Source of the DNA: SZUA-430 sp965227535
Lineage (GTDB): Bacteria > Pseudomonadota > Alphaproteobacteria > Micropepsales > Micropepsaceae
Reading direction: 5' to 3'
Length of the DNA: 64,000 bases
Assembly: GCA_965227535.1 (NCBI GenBank)
Contig: OZ245761.1
Coordinates: 5,084,001-5,148,000 of the forward strand
Positions within the stretch are counted from its first letter, which is position 1, and each line of letters opens with the position of its first letter. Under the pieces are notes generated by a model. It saw nothing but the letters and a program-made list of their open reading frames with translations, searched no databases and was not told where the DNA came from. A program made the translations under genes and the position numbers. Positions 1 to 9,483 of this stretch are shown piece after piece.

Positions 1-2743
1 GCGCGTAGAGCACATTGACTTTGCCCTGCTTCTCAAGCCAACCCTGATCGCTGGTCGAGCCGCCGGCGAAGCCCAGCAGATCGACAAGCACCGGCGTCGA
101 TCCCGGCGCGGAGGTGATCTGCGTGGCCTCGTCGTAGAGCGTGACCAGCGCATTCACGCGCAACGCGCCCATGTCGCCTTCTTCGCCGAGCAAATCGGCG
201 ACTTCGAACACATAGCCCGCCTCGATATCCACGCCCTTAATGTCATAGCGTTGGATGTTCGAGATGATGTCGTCCACCCCGACCAGCGCAAGATTGTTGT
301 ATGCCGCCGGATTCGGGTTAAGCGAAACGTTCGGGTTGAATCCACGCTGGATGAGTGAGCAGAACGTCGCGCGATCCGGCCCCGGCGTGTCGTAACAGAG
401 ATTCGCGATCAACTGGCGGCCGGTCGTGTTGATCGCCTTGTCGAGTACGATGTCAAAGCGGTCCACCGTCAGGGTGAAGCCGGGAAGCAGATCCGGCGTC
501 AGCACCAGGCCGTAGGTTAAGGTGTCAGCAACTTCCGGCGTCAAACTCGGATTGCCGGTGATGAAGCCGCCGACATTCTGCTGCACGGAGAGCGGCGGGT
601 TATAGGCGCCGAGGTTGAACCCGTCCGCCAAACAGTTCGCCGCGCGCGTCGCCGGTGCATTGCCGCCGCCGATGTTGGCAGTCGCGCACGGATCCGAGAT
701 CGTGCCGAAGGTCTGACCGCGACCGGACTGTTCGCCGGTGTTCGGCGCGCGTACAGCCCGCGCTTTGACACCGCGCAGCCTGAGGCCCTCGATCGGCTCC
801 CACACGCCACCGTATTTCCACGTGTCGTAGCTGCCCTGACCCTCGGCATGCGTTGTACGATAGCTACCTTCGAAGCGTAGCTCCTTCGCCAATGTCACGT
901 CCGACAGGATCGGGATCAGGACCTCGCCGAACGCTTCTTCCCACTTGTTCTGCGAGCGTGCGTCGCTGATCTGGTTGCCGATCACGGTCGCATTGTTGAT
1001 GACCGCATCGTAGTCGAGATCGCCCAGCGTGCGCCGCCACTCGCCGCCGGCCGCGACCTGCACAGAACCCGCGGGCAGCTCGAACAGCGAGCCGCTGAGA
1101 TAGACGACCGCGTCCTCCATCTCGTGCGAGCCGCGCTGTCCGGCCGACGTGGCCAAGTAGTTAGTCATGCGCTGCGTATAGCTGCCGGACACCGCGCCGC
1201 CGAACGGATTGATCGGGACGCAGCCCTGCGCGCGTGCAACCGGATTGGCGCACATGAAGTCCTCGCGGTCGGGCGTCGCCGGATTGTCCGCGATGCCCGA
1301 TGAGACGACGCGAAGACCCTCGTAGAGATGGGTCAAGTCGACGAGGCCGTTCGTGATGCTGTCCAGCGTCGTGCGGCCGAAAACATACGAAGCTTCCCAG
1401 TTCCACTCCGATCCGATGCCGAACAGTGAGTCGAAATCGCCCTTCACGCCTGCGGCGACACGTTGTGTCTGGCGCATATTGTCGGCGCCGCGCAGACCAA
1501 AGAAGTCAAGGCGTTGTTGCCACGACAATGCCGTATCGCCGCGCGCGACCATGGCCGCCCGGATGTCTTGCGCCGCCGGCACCAAGTTGATGCTTCCCGG
1601 TGTCGCCGACGGGATGAACGGGTTGTCGATGGGGATCGTCACTTCCAGACCGGGGAATGGCGGCGGGCCGCCGATGCCGTTCGTCGTCGACTGGAAGGGG
1701 TTTCCTTCGAAGGAACTGTCCGTCTTTGAAGAGCCGTAGTTCACCTCGACGAATGCTTGCGTGCGCGGCAGGAACTCGTACTCCCCTTCCGCCTGGAAGA
1801 GGATGCGCGACGTCGGCTGCGCAAGCGTGCGGCGCGGGTTGCGATTGTAGCCGTCGACCGCCGTCGTAAACGGTGTGACCCAAGCATTGTTGCGCAGCGT
1901 CCATCCCTGCTGTGGCAGGGCGTTGCCCGCGCCGATGATAAACGTTCCTTGCGGCGCAACCGCCGAGTAGGCGGCGGGACCGCGCACCGGCGCGTTGGGT
2001 GGACTCCACGCAAAATCCTCGGCGCACAAAAAGCGGTCGGCACAAGAGACGAAGCCCTGATACTCGTACTCGGCCGTCACGCCGACGTAACCGCGGCCGT
2101 CGTCCAGTTTCGATCCGAACGTCGCGTACGCGCGCGGATTGATGTTGTCACCTTGTTCCGACACGCCGTAATGGGCTCCGGCCGAAAAGCCGTCGTAGTT
2201 CTTCTTCGTGATGATGTTGATGACGCCCGCTACCGCGTCGGCGCCGTAAACGGCCGATGCGCCGCCCGTCAGCACTTCGACGCGCTCGATATTCGACGAT
2301 GGGATCGTGTTGAAGTCGACCGCAGTCGAGGTAACGTTGCCGGCCGGCGCGCGGCGTCCGTTGATCAGGACGACGCTGCGGCTGCCGCCCAGATTGCGCT
2401 GGTTCGCCGTATTGAGACCCGAAGTTGCCGAGCCGGAGAACGTCGATTGCGTGCGCGATGTGCCGAACGACGGCGCAAATTGCGGCAGTGTGACGAACAG
2501 ATCGGCGAGGTTCGCGTTTCCCGTGCGATAGAGCTGATCTGCAGTTACCACGGAGGTCGTGTTTGCGCTCTCCAGATTCTTACGCGCGATGCGCGACCCC
2601 GTGACGACGACCTTTTCGACCTTCTCAGGCTCTGAACTCGGCGTGTCCTGCGCTTGCGCGCTATGGACGCTCGTTGCGAATACCGCGCAAGCCGCGCCGG
2701 TCAGCAGCAGCGTGCGCAAGCGCGTATGTGTACGTCTTTGCAT
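1..2743 (-). CDS. TonB-dependent receptor, C-terminus cut by window start
   Basis: Outer-membrane receptor that takes up a bulky substrate using TonB energy. About 914 codons are visible and the frame is still open at base 1, so the last beta-strands lie outside the window. Residues 1-32 form a signal peptide ending in AQAQ. It is followed by the TonB-box-like VVVTGSRI and a plug domain (to about residue 170) containing LINGRR and GADAVAGVINII. The rest is barrel, with the extended loops typical of the large CirA-like receptors of alphaproteobacteria. The ATG start is preceded by GGGGGACTAC. It is a distant paralogue of the next receptor, and the two genes share a related upstream region. The substrate cannot be read from the sequence. 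No frameshift was seen. Confidence 0.93.
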   Translation of the reverse strand, partial: MQRRTHTRLRTLLLTGAACAVFATSVHSAQAQDTPSSEPEKVEKVVVTGSRIARKNLESANTTSVVTADQLYRTGNANLADLFVTLPQFAPSFGTSRTQSTFSGSATSGLNTANQRNLGGSRSVVLINGRRAPAGNVTSTAVDFNTIPSSNIERVEVLTGGASAVYGADAVAGVINIITKKNYDGFSAGAHYGVSEQGDNINPRAYATFGSKLDDGRGYVGVTAEYEYQGFVSCADRFLCAEDFAWSPPNAPVRGPAAYSAVAPQGTFIIGAGNALPQQGWTLRNNAWVTPFTTAVDGYNRNPRRTLAQPTSRILFQAEGEYEFLPRTQAFVEVNYGSSKTDSSFEGNPFQSTTNGIGGPPPFPGLEVTIPIDNPFIPSATPGSINLVPAAQDIRAAMVARGDTALSWQQRLDFFGLRGADNMRQTQRVAAGVKGDFDSLFGIGSEWNWEASYVFGRTTLDSITNGLVDLTHLYEGLRVVSSGIADNPATPDREDFMCANPVARAQGCVPINPFGGAVSGSYTQRMTNYLATSAGQRGSHEMEDAVVYLSGSLFELPAGSVQVAAGGEWRRTLGDLDYDAVINNATVIGNQISDARSQNKWEEAFGEVLIPILSDVTLAKELRFEGSYRTTHAEGQGSYDTWKYGGVWEPIEGLRLRGVKARAVRAPNTGEQSGRGQTFGTISDPCATANIGGGNAPATRAANCLADGFNLGAYNPPLSVQQNVGGFITGNPSLTPEVADTLTYGLVLTPDLLPGFTLTVDRFDIVLDKAINTTGRQLIANLCYDTPGPDRATFCSLIQRGFNPNVSLNPNPAAYNNLALVGVDDIISNIQRYDIKGVDIEAGYVFEVADLLGEEGDMGALRVNALVTLYDEATQITSAPGSTPVLVDLLGFAGGSTSDQGWLEKQGKVNVLYA

Positions 2744-3060
2744 GTAGTCCCCCACCAAATGCCGCTCCTACGCAGCTGTTCCCCATTCGAGACCACATTC
2801 GCCACCTCCAATGAGGCAAACGCGATCGATCCGCTGCACTGGCCGCCTTGTGCAAAACGCGCATCAGATTTGCGACAGCCAGTTACAGTTTGATTACGCA
2901 CTCAATCTTTGCGAGTTGTCAGGCCCGATTCGGTACATGAAGTTGTTTTCGACGAGGGACGTCGCGGTCAAATCACAGGCCAGAAATTTCGGCGCGCCGC
3001 GATCCAGTTAGTCCGTACACAGACGTTATCGCGCGTCGTTCGCCTGTTGGATGTGGGCTC
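2744..3060 (-). promoter_or_regulatory. Leader and promoter region of the first TonB receptor
   Basis: A gene-free stretch of about 320 bases between the terminator of the second receptor and the start of the first. Blocks CACTCAATC (2899-2907), TCACAGGCCAGA (2973-2984) and GATCCAGTT (3001-3009) recur in the same order and nearly the same spacing upstream of the second receptor. A further CCAGTT lies at 2879-2884. This looks like a duplicated regulatory region. The exact promoter hexamers are not clear. Confidence 0.5.
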
Positions 3061-3094
3061 GAGCAAAAGAAAGAGGCGGGCCTTAGCCCGCCTC
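3061..3094 (-). terminator. Rho-independent terminator of the second TonB receptor
   Basis: Perfect 9-bp stem GAGGCGGGC/GCCCGCCTC (3073-3081 with 3086-3094) around a 4-base loop. Read on the minus strand it is followed by the T-rich run TTTCTTTTGC. It lies about 50 bases beyond the stop codon at 3143. Confidence 0.85.
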
Positions 3095-3142
3095 AAGTGG
3101 TCTTGGGTTACTCTCTGCTTCTGACCGCCGATGTCGAGGCGA

Positions 3143-6100
3143 TCAGAACTCCTTCGAGATCGTCACGAACCCGCTCCTGCCGCGCACGTCGTACTGTGCG
3201 GCGACCGTCGGCGTCTGGCCGATTCTGTCCGCGCCCGACCCCGTCGACACTGTCGGCGGCGGCTCGTCGAAGATGTTCTTCACGCCGGCCACGAACGACC
3301 AGTCGTCCATGACGTACCGGACGGAGGCGTCGTGGCTCGCGTGGAACTCGGTGTACTGCTTGTAGTACGCGTTGCCGTTCACCGGTGCGAAGCTGCGCCA
3401 GTTGAACACGCTGCCCTCGAACTCTTCGTCGTTCGACGCCCGGGCCGTGAAGTCGGTGTTCCAGAAGAACGTCCACGCATCGCGTTCGAAGCGAAGGTTG
3501 AGCCGGCCCGTCCAATCCGGATCGCCAAGTTCGCCGTTGAAGTCGTTGAGCGCGGTCGTCGCGAAGATCAGGATTTCATCCGTGAACGTCCACGTGACCT
3601 GAGCGTCCGCACGGAACGTGCCGAACGGAAACTCATGGACGTACCGCGCCGTCACGTCGAGACCGTCAGACACCTGCGAGTCCAGGTTCACGTAAGAGTC
3701 GTTGATGTTGACGATGCCGCCGGCCGCATTGCGATTGAACAGCGTACAGAACGGGCTGGACCCGAACGGCAGTGTCCTTTGGCAAGCCTGCACGATGTTC
3801 AAAGCGCCGAACCGTGCAACTTCGTCGTTGATCTCGATCTCCCAGTAGTCGATGCCCAGACTGAAGTCGATCCAGTCCGGCGTCCAGATGAAGCCGACGG
3901 TGCGCGACTCGCCCTTCTCGGCGTTGAGAACACCGGGCCCGCCGCCGCCGATCGCGATCGTCGCGGAGCCTTGACCCGCCGCGACATAGTCGGGCGCAAG
4001 GCCCAGACCCGCCGGCGGAGCCGCGCCGCAAGTCGTTTGGATCGAGACGTTGCTGCTCAAACCCCAATTGATGCAGGGATCGATGTCGGCCTGCGAACGG
4101 AACTGAATCTGGTTCGCAAGAAACATCTCGTACAAAGCCGGCGCGCGGAACGTAGTGCCCGACGTGCCGCGCAGACGGTACTCCGGTGTGATCTGCCAGT
4201 TCACGCCCCACTTGTAGGTCGAACCGTCGCCATAGCTTTCGTAGTTCGTGTAACGCGCCGACGCGTTGATCGACAGATCTTCGGCAAACCGCAATCCGTT
4301 GAGGATCGGAATGTCGACTTCGCCGAACGCTTCCGCGACGGAGTCTTCGCCCGCAGTGCGGCCGGCCGTCGTGAAGCCGAAGAAGTTCGTCGCCCGCGCT
4401 TGCGGCCCCGGCGTGTCGTCAAGTTCGTCACGCCGCAGTTCGAAGCCCAGAGCTGCGGAAACAGGACCATAGGGCAACTGGAACGCGTCGCCTGTGATCA
4501 CCCCGTTCACGATCGACTGAGCGTAGGTCGTGTGGCCCGTTTCTTCGCCGAACAGGAACGCCCGTTCCGTGGGTGAGAAGACACCCGTCGTCAGGGTTTC
4601 CGGTCTGAACCAATTGATCGTCGGACAGCCGATGCCCGGCGCGTTCGAGATCGTGATGAGCGCCGGATTACATCCAGCCGCAGCGCTCGCCGCCGCCACG
4701 CGGTCCGCATACGCGAAGTTCTGCGTGTAATCGCCTTCCGACCGCGTGTGCTGGACGAACAAATCATAACTCCAGCCGCCGACGACCGGCACCTTCTCGC
4801 CCAGGTCGCCGCGCATACCGACCAGGCCGCGATAGAAGTCGACGGTTTGGTCGGCTTGGAACGCGCGGGGAATAAAGGGCCGCGTCGTCGCCGATCCGAA
4901 CGGATTGAACGGATGCCCGACCGGGATCGTTGGCACGATCTGCCCCCAGTTGCGTTGAGAAGACTCGCGCCGGTTGAAGAACAGCTCGGTATAGGCTTCC
5001 GAGGTGCCGAACAAATTGTAGTTCGCTTGCACGAACGCCGAGTAACGCTCAGCCGGCGATATCGCCGTCGTGTCGTCCAGCAACGGGCTGTCGTTTGGCG
5101 TTTCGCCGTTGCTCAGGCGCCAGCGGCGCTCCTTCTCCGCAGCAATGCTCGCGGGGCTTGCGCAAAAAGCGTTCGCCGCCGCGTGCGTCGCATTGGCGCA
5201 CAGATTGTTGATGTAATTGTTGACCTGCGCATAGCTGTGGCCGACACGGTGCCAGCCCGCGAGGTCCGGCAGCGATCCGGCGATCGCCGGCGAAAGCGTC
5301 GCGAGGTAGCCGCCGCCCGCGGGCAGCCCCGGCGTTGCGATATGCACGCCGCCCGTGGACGGGTTCGCAAAGCCCGACAGCAAGTCGACGCATTTGAACG
5401 ACCCCGTCGTCGGGTCGATGAGGTCCAAGCGCGCACCGGTGGTCGCGTTATAGACATAGTCGATGCCGCAATTCAGGTAGTCGCGCTCGCCGGTGGTCAA
5501 GGCGTTGCGCTTGTAATAGTCCGCCGAGATCGAGACGCCGCCGCGCTCGAAGGTCGTCCCCCAATAGCCGTTGGCGTTGAACGTCTCGCCGCCGCCGTCG
5601 AACGGTGCGACGACCGTGCCTTCAAGGAACATACCGTCGATGTTCTGGCGCGTAATGACGTTGACCACGCCGGCCACCGCGTCCGAACCATAGATCGTCG
5701 AGCCGCCGTCCTTCAGAATTTCGGTCCGGGCGATCATCGATGACGGAATGGTATTCAGCTCGACCGGGCCGATAATGCCGCGCACGCCCGCCGGGCCGAT
5801 ACGCCGTCCGTTGACCAGCACCAAGGTGCGCGTCGCGCCCAGACCGCGCAGCGAGATCGTATTGCCGCCCGGCCCACCGGCAAAACCGCCGAAGCCCGAC
5901 AGGGTGTTGTCGATCTGGCCGGAGCCCGAGGCGACCGTCGCGCCTTGCAGAAGTTCCGCCGTATCGCTTAGACCTTCCAGCGTCGCGTCTTCACGCGTAA
6001 TGATCTGGACCGGTGACGACGAGGTGAACTCGTTCTTCTTCAAGCGCGAGCCGGTGACGACCACGCGCTCGACCTTATCCTCCTCTGTGTCCGCCGCGGG

Positions 6101-6265
6101 CGCAGGAGGTGTGGGCGTCGTAGGCGCCGTCGGCGCCGTCTGCGCCTGCGATACCTGAACGCCGGTGAGCGGCGCATCGTCCGCCGCCGCCTCTGTTGCA
6201 AGTCCAACAAATGCAAAACCGACAGCCGAGCACAGCAACAGCGCTCGCTTCTTCTCAATTGACAT
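3143..6265 (-). CDS. TonB-dependent receptor
   Basis: Complete outer-membrane TonB-dependent receptor of 1040 residues. The signal peptide (about 1-30) is followed by a Pro/Thr/Ala-rich spacer (roughly residues 33-60), then VVVTGSRL, a plug domain with LVNGRR and YGSDAVAGVVNVI, and a long barrel. The barrel ends in the aromatic C-terminal residue Phe expected for BamA recognition. The frame is open 44 codons further upstream, but the ATG at 6265 has GGGGGACAT directly before it, the same arrangement as in the neighbouring receptor, so I use it. A terminator hairpin follows at 3061-3094. The gene probably forms its own transcript. The substrate is unknown. Confidence 0.95.
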   Translation of the reverse strand: MSIEKKRALLLCSAVGFAFVGLATEAAADDAPLTGVQVSQAQTAPTAPTTPTPPAPAADTEEDKVERVVVTGSRLKKNEFTSSSPVQIITREDATLEGLSDTAELLQGATVASGSGQIDNTLSGFGGFAGGPGGNTISLRGLGATRTLVLVNGRRIGPAGVRGIIGPVELNTIPSSMIARTEILKDGGSTIYGSDAVAGVVNVITRQNIDGMFLEGTVVAPFDGGGETFNANGYWGTTFERGGVSISADYYKRNALTTGERDYLNCGIDYVYNATTGARLDLIDPTTGSFKCVDLLSGFANPSTGGVHIATPGLPAGGGYLATLSPAIAGSLPDLAGWHRVGHSYAQVNNYINNLCANATHAAANAFCASPASIAAEKERRWRLSNGETPNDSPLLDDTTAISPAERYSAFVQANYNLFGTSEAYTELFFNRRESSQRNWGQIVPTIPVGHPFNPFGSATTRPFIPRAFQADQTVDFYRGLVGMRGDLGEKVPVVGGWSYDLFVQHTRSEGDYTQNFAYADRVAAASAAAGCNPALITISNAPGIGCPTINWFRPETLTTGVFSPTERAFLFGEETGHTTYAQSIVNGVITGDAFQLPYGPVSAALGFELRRDELDDTPGPQARATNFFGFTTAGRTAGEDSVAEAFGEVDIPILNGLRFAEDLSINASARYTNYESYGDGSTYKWGVNWQITPEYRLRGTSGTTFRAPALYEMFLANQIQFRSQADIDPCINWGLSSNVSIQTTCGAAPPAGLGLAPDYVAAGQGSATIAIGGGGPGVLNAEKGESRTVGFIWTPDWIDFSLGIDYWEIEINDEVARFGALNIVQACQRTLPFGSSPFCTLFNRNAAGGIVNINDSYVNLDSQVSDGLDVTARYVHEFPFGTFRADAQVTWTFTDEILIFATTALNDFNGELGDPDWTGRLNLRFERDAWTFFWNTDFTARASNDEEFEGSVFNWRSFAPVNGNAYYKQYTEFHASHDASVRYVMDDWSFVAGVKNIFDEPPPTVSTGSGADRIGQTPTVAAQYDVRGRSGFVTISKEF

Positions 6266-6632
6266 TATGTCCCCCAAACATCCCTGTCTGACTCTGTGAG
6301 CGTTTCCGCTGACTGCCGTCGACCACGTGTCTGCAACAATCGCCCCCGCGGAACGCACATCGACAACGCGACGTCGCGTAGTGGAATTATTTCTCACTCA
6401 ATCGCTACGCGTTGCTATCCAGATTCGTCATCAGAAGTTGCTTTGATCGCGGCGCGTCTCGATCGCATCACAGGCCAGATGCTTTGCGCGTAATGATCCA
6501 GTTTGTGCAGCCACATCATTCCGCACACGGACGTTTCCGTCACGGCGCCGTGATGAAATCGAACGCCGTCGTGAACTGGCACGGCGGCGTGAGATGAAAC
6601 TGGATCGACTGGTGCGGAATCTGGTTGGAGCC
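6266..6632. promoter_or_regulatory. Leader of the second TonB receptor, with repeated motifs
   Basis: A gene-free stretch of 367 bases between the receptor start and the LysR stop. Copies of the receptor leader blocks are at 6395-6403 (CACTCAATC), 6468-6479 (TCACAGGCCAGA) and 6495-6503 (GATCCAGTT). Inverted CCAGTT copies follow at 6574-6579 and 6598-6603. No RNA gene or terminator is evident. Confidence 0.5.
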
Positions 6633-7538
6633 TTAGAGCCCCAACTTCTCCTGAGGGATGTGGTTCGTCAGAAACTGGACGAACGCGCTGACTTTCGGCA
6701 GCGACGGTCCCTGCTTCGAATACGAAACCTGCATCGCCGTCGGCGGCGGCTCGAACGTCTCGAGCAGAACTTCAAGTTTGTGGGCGCGCACATGCTCGCG
6801 CAGCTGGAACGAGGGAATGCGCGCCACGCCCGATCCCGCCAGCGCCGCGTTCAGCACCGCCTCGGAGTCGTCGCACACCAGCCGCCCTTGGATATGCTGC
6901 TCGATGTCATGCCCGTCATGCTGGAAGCGCCAGGCCGACGCGTCGGCGACGGACGATTCAAGAATGCAGTCGTGCTGGCTGAGTTCTTCCGGACTGCGCG
7001 GCGTACCCGCCCGGCGCAGATACTCCGGCGCCGCACAAAGCACCTGCCGGAACGAGCCCAGCGCGCGCGTGCCCTTATCCCGCGCCTGGTCGGACCCACC
7101 CAACTGGATCGCCGCGTCAACCGTCGATTCCGCTCCTTCTGCCTGCCGCACAAGAGAAAGGTCGACACGTACGCGCGGATACCGGCTCAAGAACTCTGGA
7201 ATGACCGGCGCCACGAACGTGCGTCCGAACACGCTGGGCGCAGCGACCCGCAACAGACCTGCCGGCGCGTTGCGCATGCCGGCCAGTTCCAGCTCCACCT
7301 CTTCGATCTCGGCCAGGATGCGCGTTGCGCGGTCATAGTAAATCTGACCGTACTCCGTGCACTCCAACCTGCGCGTCGTGCGATGGAGCAGCGGCGTACC
7401 TAAGCGCTCTTCGAAACCCGACAGACGCCGGCTGATGGCCGGCACCGATACGCCCAGCTGCTTCGCCGCCGCCGAGAACGATTCGGCGTCGACGATGGCA
7501 ACGAACGTCCGCATCGCGTCCAATCTGTCGATCGTCAT
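6633..7538 (-). CDS. LysR family transcriptional regulator
   Basis: A 301-residue LysR-type regulator. It has an N-terminal winged helix-turn-helix (about residues 5-63, including SFSAAAKQLGVSVPAISRR) and a periplasmic-binding-protein-like effector domain from about 90 to 300. The sequence LHRTTRRLECTEYGQIYYDR is typical of the CrgA/AaeR-like branch. The ATG at 7538 was preferred over an upstream in-frame start because the family begins directly with MTIDRLDAM. It is transcribed divergently from the first MocR regulator and convergent neither way, so a shared control region at 7539-7874 is likely. The effector is unknown. Confidence 0.92.
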   Translation of the reverse strand: MTIDRLDAMRTFVAIVDAESFSAAAKQLGVSVPAISRRLSGFEERLGTPLLHRTTRRLECTEYGQIYYDRATRILAEIEEVELELAGMRNAPAGLLRVAAPSVFGRTFVAPVIPEFLSRYPRVRVDLSLVRQAEGAESTVDAAIQLGGSDQARDKGTRALGSFRQVLCAAPEYLRRAGTPRSPEELSQHDCILESSVADASAWRFQHDGHDIEQHIQGRLVCDDSEAVLNAALAGSGVARIPSFQLREHVRAHKLEVLLETFEPPPTAMQVSYSKQGPSLPKVSAFVQFLTNHIPQEKLGL

Positions 7539-7874
7539 TGTTGCATCACCCGCAAGTGAACTCTGGTCTATCTGTGCGCAATGATCATCAGCGCACGCCG
7601 GAATCCAATATCCAGTTTCGTGATGCGCACCGATCCACACGCTCGTTAAGTTTTAGTCATCGTTGTTCGATCCAGATTTGCGCGTCGCTCAACGATCCAG
7701 ATTTACGGCTGTAGACATGGAAAGAATGGTGGATGCCGCGCTAGAGCGCGATTAATCACGCCGCTGTTACGTGAGGCGCGCGACGATCTTATGTCGTTTC
7801 GATCACGCGCTTTTGAACCTTTAGTTGTACGGCAATGATAGCCTTCGCACTGGGTGACTGGGGAAGGGCCGCTC
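7539..7874. promoter_or_regulatory. Divergent LysR/MocR control region with direct repeats
   Basis: A 336-base gene-free divergent region. Two identical GATCCAGATTT motifs lie at 7669-7679 and 7694-7704, exactly 25 bases apart start to start. A related CCAGTTTC is at 7612-7619. MocR-type regulators are known to bind paired direct repeats, so these are candidate operators for the downstream gene. Clear -35/-10 hexamers could not be assigned. Confidence 0.45.
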
Positions 7875-9296
7875 GTGCCTCGTACTGCTCTCGGAATCGT
7901 GAGCCTCGCGCGCAAGGATGTTGATCGCGCGCTCGCGGAGCGTTTGTTCGAGAACCTGCGCAACCTCATTCTCGATGGCGTCTGGCGACATGGCGACAAG
8001 CTGCCCGGCACGCGCATCATCGCGCGCGACGCCGGCGTCTCGCGCTGGACGGCGGTGGTCGCCATCGACATGCTGATCGCCGAGGGCTTGGTCGAAGCGC
8101 GCAAACGCTCGGGCACGTACGTGGCCTGGCAAGGCGCGACCCGCACCGCGGAACCCGCTCAGCAAAGCGATGCGGCCTCGCCACCGTCGGCGCCATTCGC
8201 GCTCGGCGTGCCCGCACTCGATCTCTTTCCCATGCACGTCTGGCGGAAAATGCAGGCCCGCCGCTGGCGCCAAATGCCGGCCGCGGCTCTCGACGACGGT
8301 CACGCCGCGGGCTGGCCGGACCTGCGCCAAGCGATCGCCGAGTTCGCTGCCACCGTACGCGGCATCACCTGCACAGCCGATCAAGTTTTCGTGGTCTCAA
8401 GCGTTGAAGCCGCAGGCCGCCTGACGGGCCAAGTCCTTTGTCGCCCGGGAAGCCTCGCCTGGGTCGAAAACCCAGGAACGAGCAACACCAACGCCGTCGT
8501 CTCCAGCGCGCAACTCGTGCCGGTCTCCATTTCGATCGACCGCGAAGGCATCGACGTCGACGAAGGCCGCCGCATCGCGCCGGCCGCGTCGCTCGCCGTC
8601 GTCACGCCGGCCTCGCAATTCCCGACCGGCTTTCGCATGTCCGATGCGCGCCGACGCCGCCTGCTCGATTGGGCGACGTCGGCGAACGCATGGATCTTCG
8701 AAGCCGACCACACGATGGAATTTCCGTCGGGCCGCGCGCCGATCGCGTCACTGCCGAACGCAAACCGCGTCGTCTACTTCGACACTTTCGGCAAGATGCT
8801 GTTCCCGTCCCTGCGCGTCGCCTACATCATCGTGCCACGCGACACCGTTCAACGCTTCCAACAAGCAGACTTAAGTTACGACCGTCCGCCGCCGGCGCCC
8901 AGCCAAATCATCCTCACGGACTTCCTCACCTCAGGCCAATTGGCAAAGCACCTGCGCCGTTGCCGCGAAGCCTATGCCGAACGCCGGGAAGCATTGGTCA
9001 CGGCGTTGCGTGAAGAATGCGCCGGCCTTCTCGCCATCGAACCGGGACAAGAAGGCCTCTTCATCTGTGCGCGCTTGCCGCGCGGCGTCGACGACGTTGC
9101 GATCGTGGCCAAGGCGCGCGAACGGGGCGTCGTTCTGGCGGCGCTTAGCCCGCGCTACGACCGCCCGACGGAGGACCGTGGCCTTTTATTCGGCTTCAGC
9201 GGCTACGCGCCGGATCGCCTGCGCGAAGGCGTAAAGACTCTGGCGCCGATTCTCAAAGCAATGGTTCCCGCACGCAGCCTCGCCGCCGTCGGCTGA
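7875..9296 (+). CDS. MocR-like GntR/aminotransferase regulator
   Basis: A 473-residue transcription factor with a GntR winged helix (about residues 18-80, with LPGTRIIARDAGVSRWTAV) joined to a fold-type-I aminotransferase domain. In the second domain the PLP lysine is recognisable at residue 307 in FDTFGKMLFPSLR. Other cofactor motifs are altered: PGY is PGT, and the H of PSHQFPTG is S. Cofactor handling may therefore be degenerate. The GTG at 7875 has GGGGAAGGG six bases upstream and aligns with the start of the neighbouring paralogue; an earlier GTG at 7854 is possible. It is followed in the same direction by that paralogue after 187 bases, suggesting tandem duplication. The ligand is unknown. 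Confidence 0.9.
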   Translation: MPRTALGIVSLARKDVDRALAERLFENLRNLILDGVWRHGDKLPGTRIIARDAGVSRWTAVVAIDMLIAEGLVEARKRSGTYVAWQGATRTAEPAQQSDAASPPSAPFALGVPALDLFPMHVWRKMQARRWRQMPAAALDDGHAAGWPDLRQAIAEFAATVRGITCTADQVFVVSSVEAAGRLTGQVLCRPGSLAWVENPGTSNTNAVVSSAQLVPVSISIDREGIDVDEGRRIAPAASLAVVTPASQFPTGFRMSDARRRRLLDWATSANAWIFEADHTMEFPSGRAPIASLPNANRVVYFDTFGKMLFPSLRVAYIIVPRDTVQRFQQADLSYDRPPPAPSQIILTDFLTSGQLAKHLRRCREAYAERREALVTALREECAGLLAIEPGQEGLFICARLPRGVDDVAIVAKARERGVVLAALSPRYDRPTEDRGLLFGFSGYAPDRLREGVKTLAPILKAMVPARSLAAVG

Positions 9297-9483
9297 TCGC
9301 CCTGCCAGTTTTAGCATGCGTCACTGCGCCAGTTAGGTGGAAATTCCGGTGACAGTTTGTGTCGCGCGATCATCAACTTGAGCGCATCACGCAAAAGCGC
9401 TGGAAAAGTCACGCGCATTTGAATTTCTGTATCAGCGTCGATGATACCTTCACGCCAGTTGTGGATGAGGGGAGAGCAGTGCC
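9297..9483 (+). promoter_or_regulatory. Upstream region of the second MocR gene with CCAGTT repeats
   Basis: CCAGTT occurs at 9305-9310, 9329-9334 and 9455-9460. The first two are 24 bases apart, matching the paired arrangement in front of the first MocR gene. The third overlaps the likely start region. This is a candidate autoregulatory operator. Confidence 0.4.
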
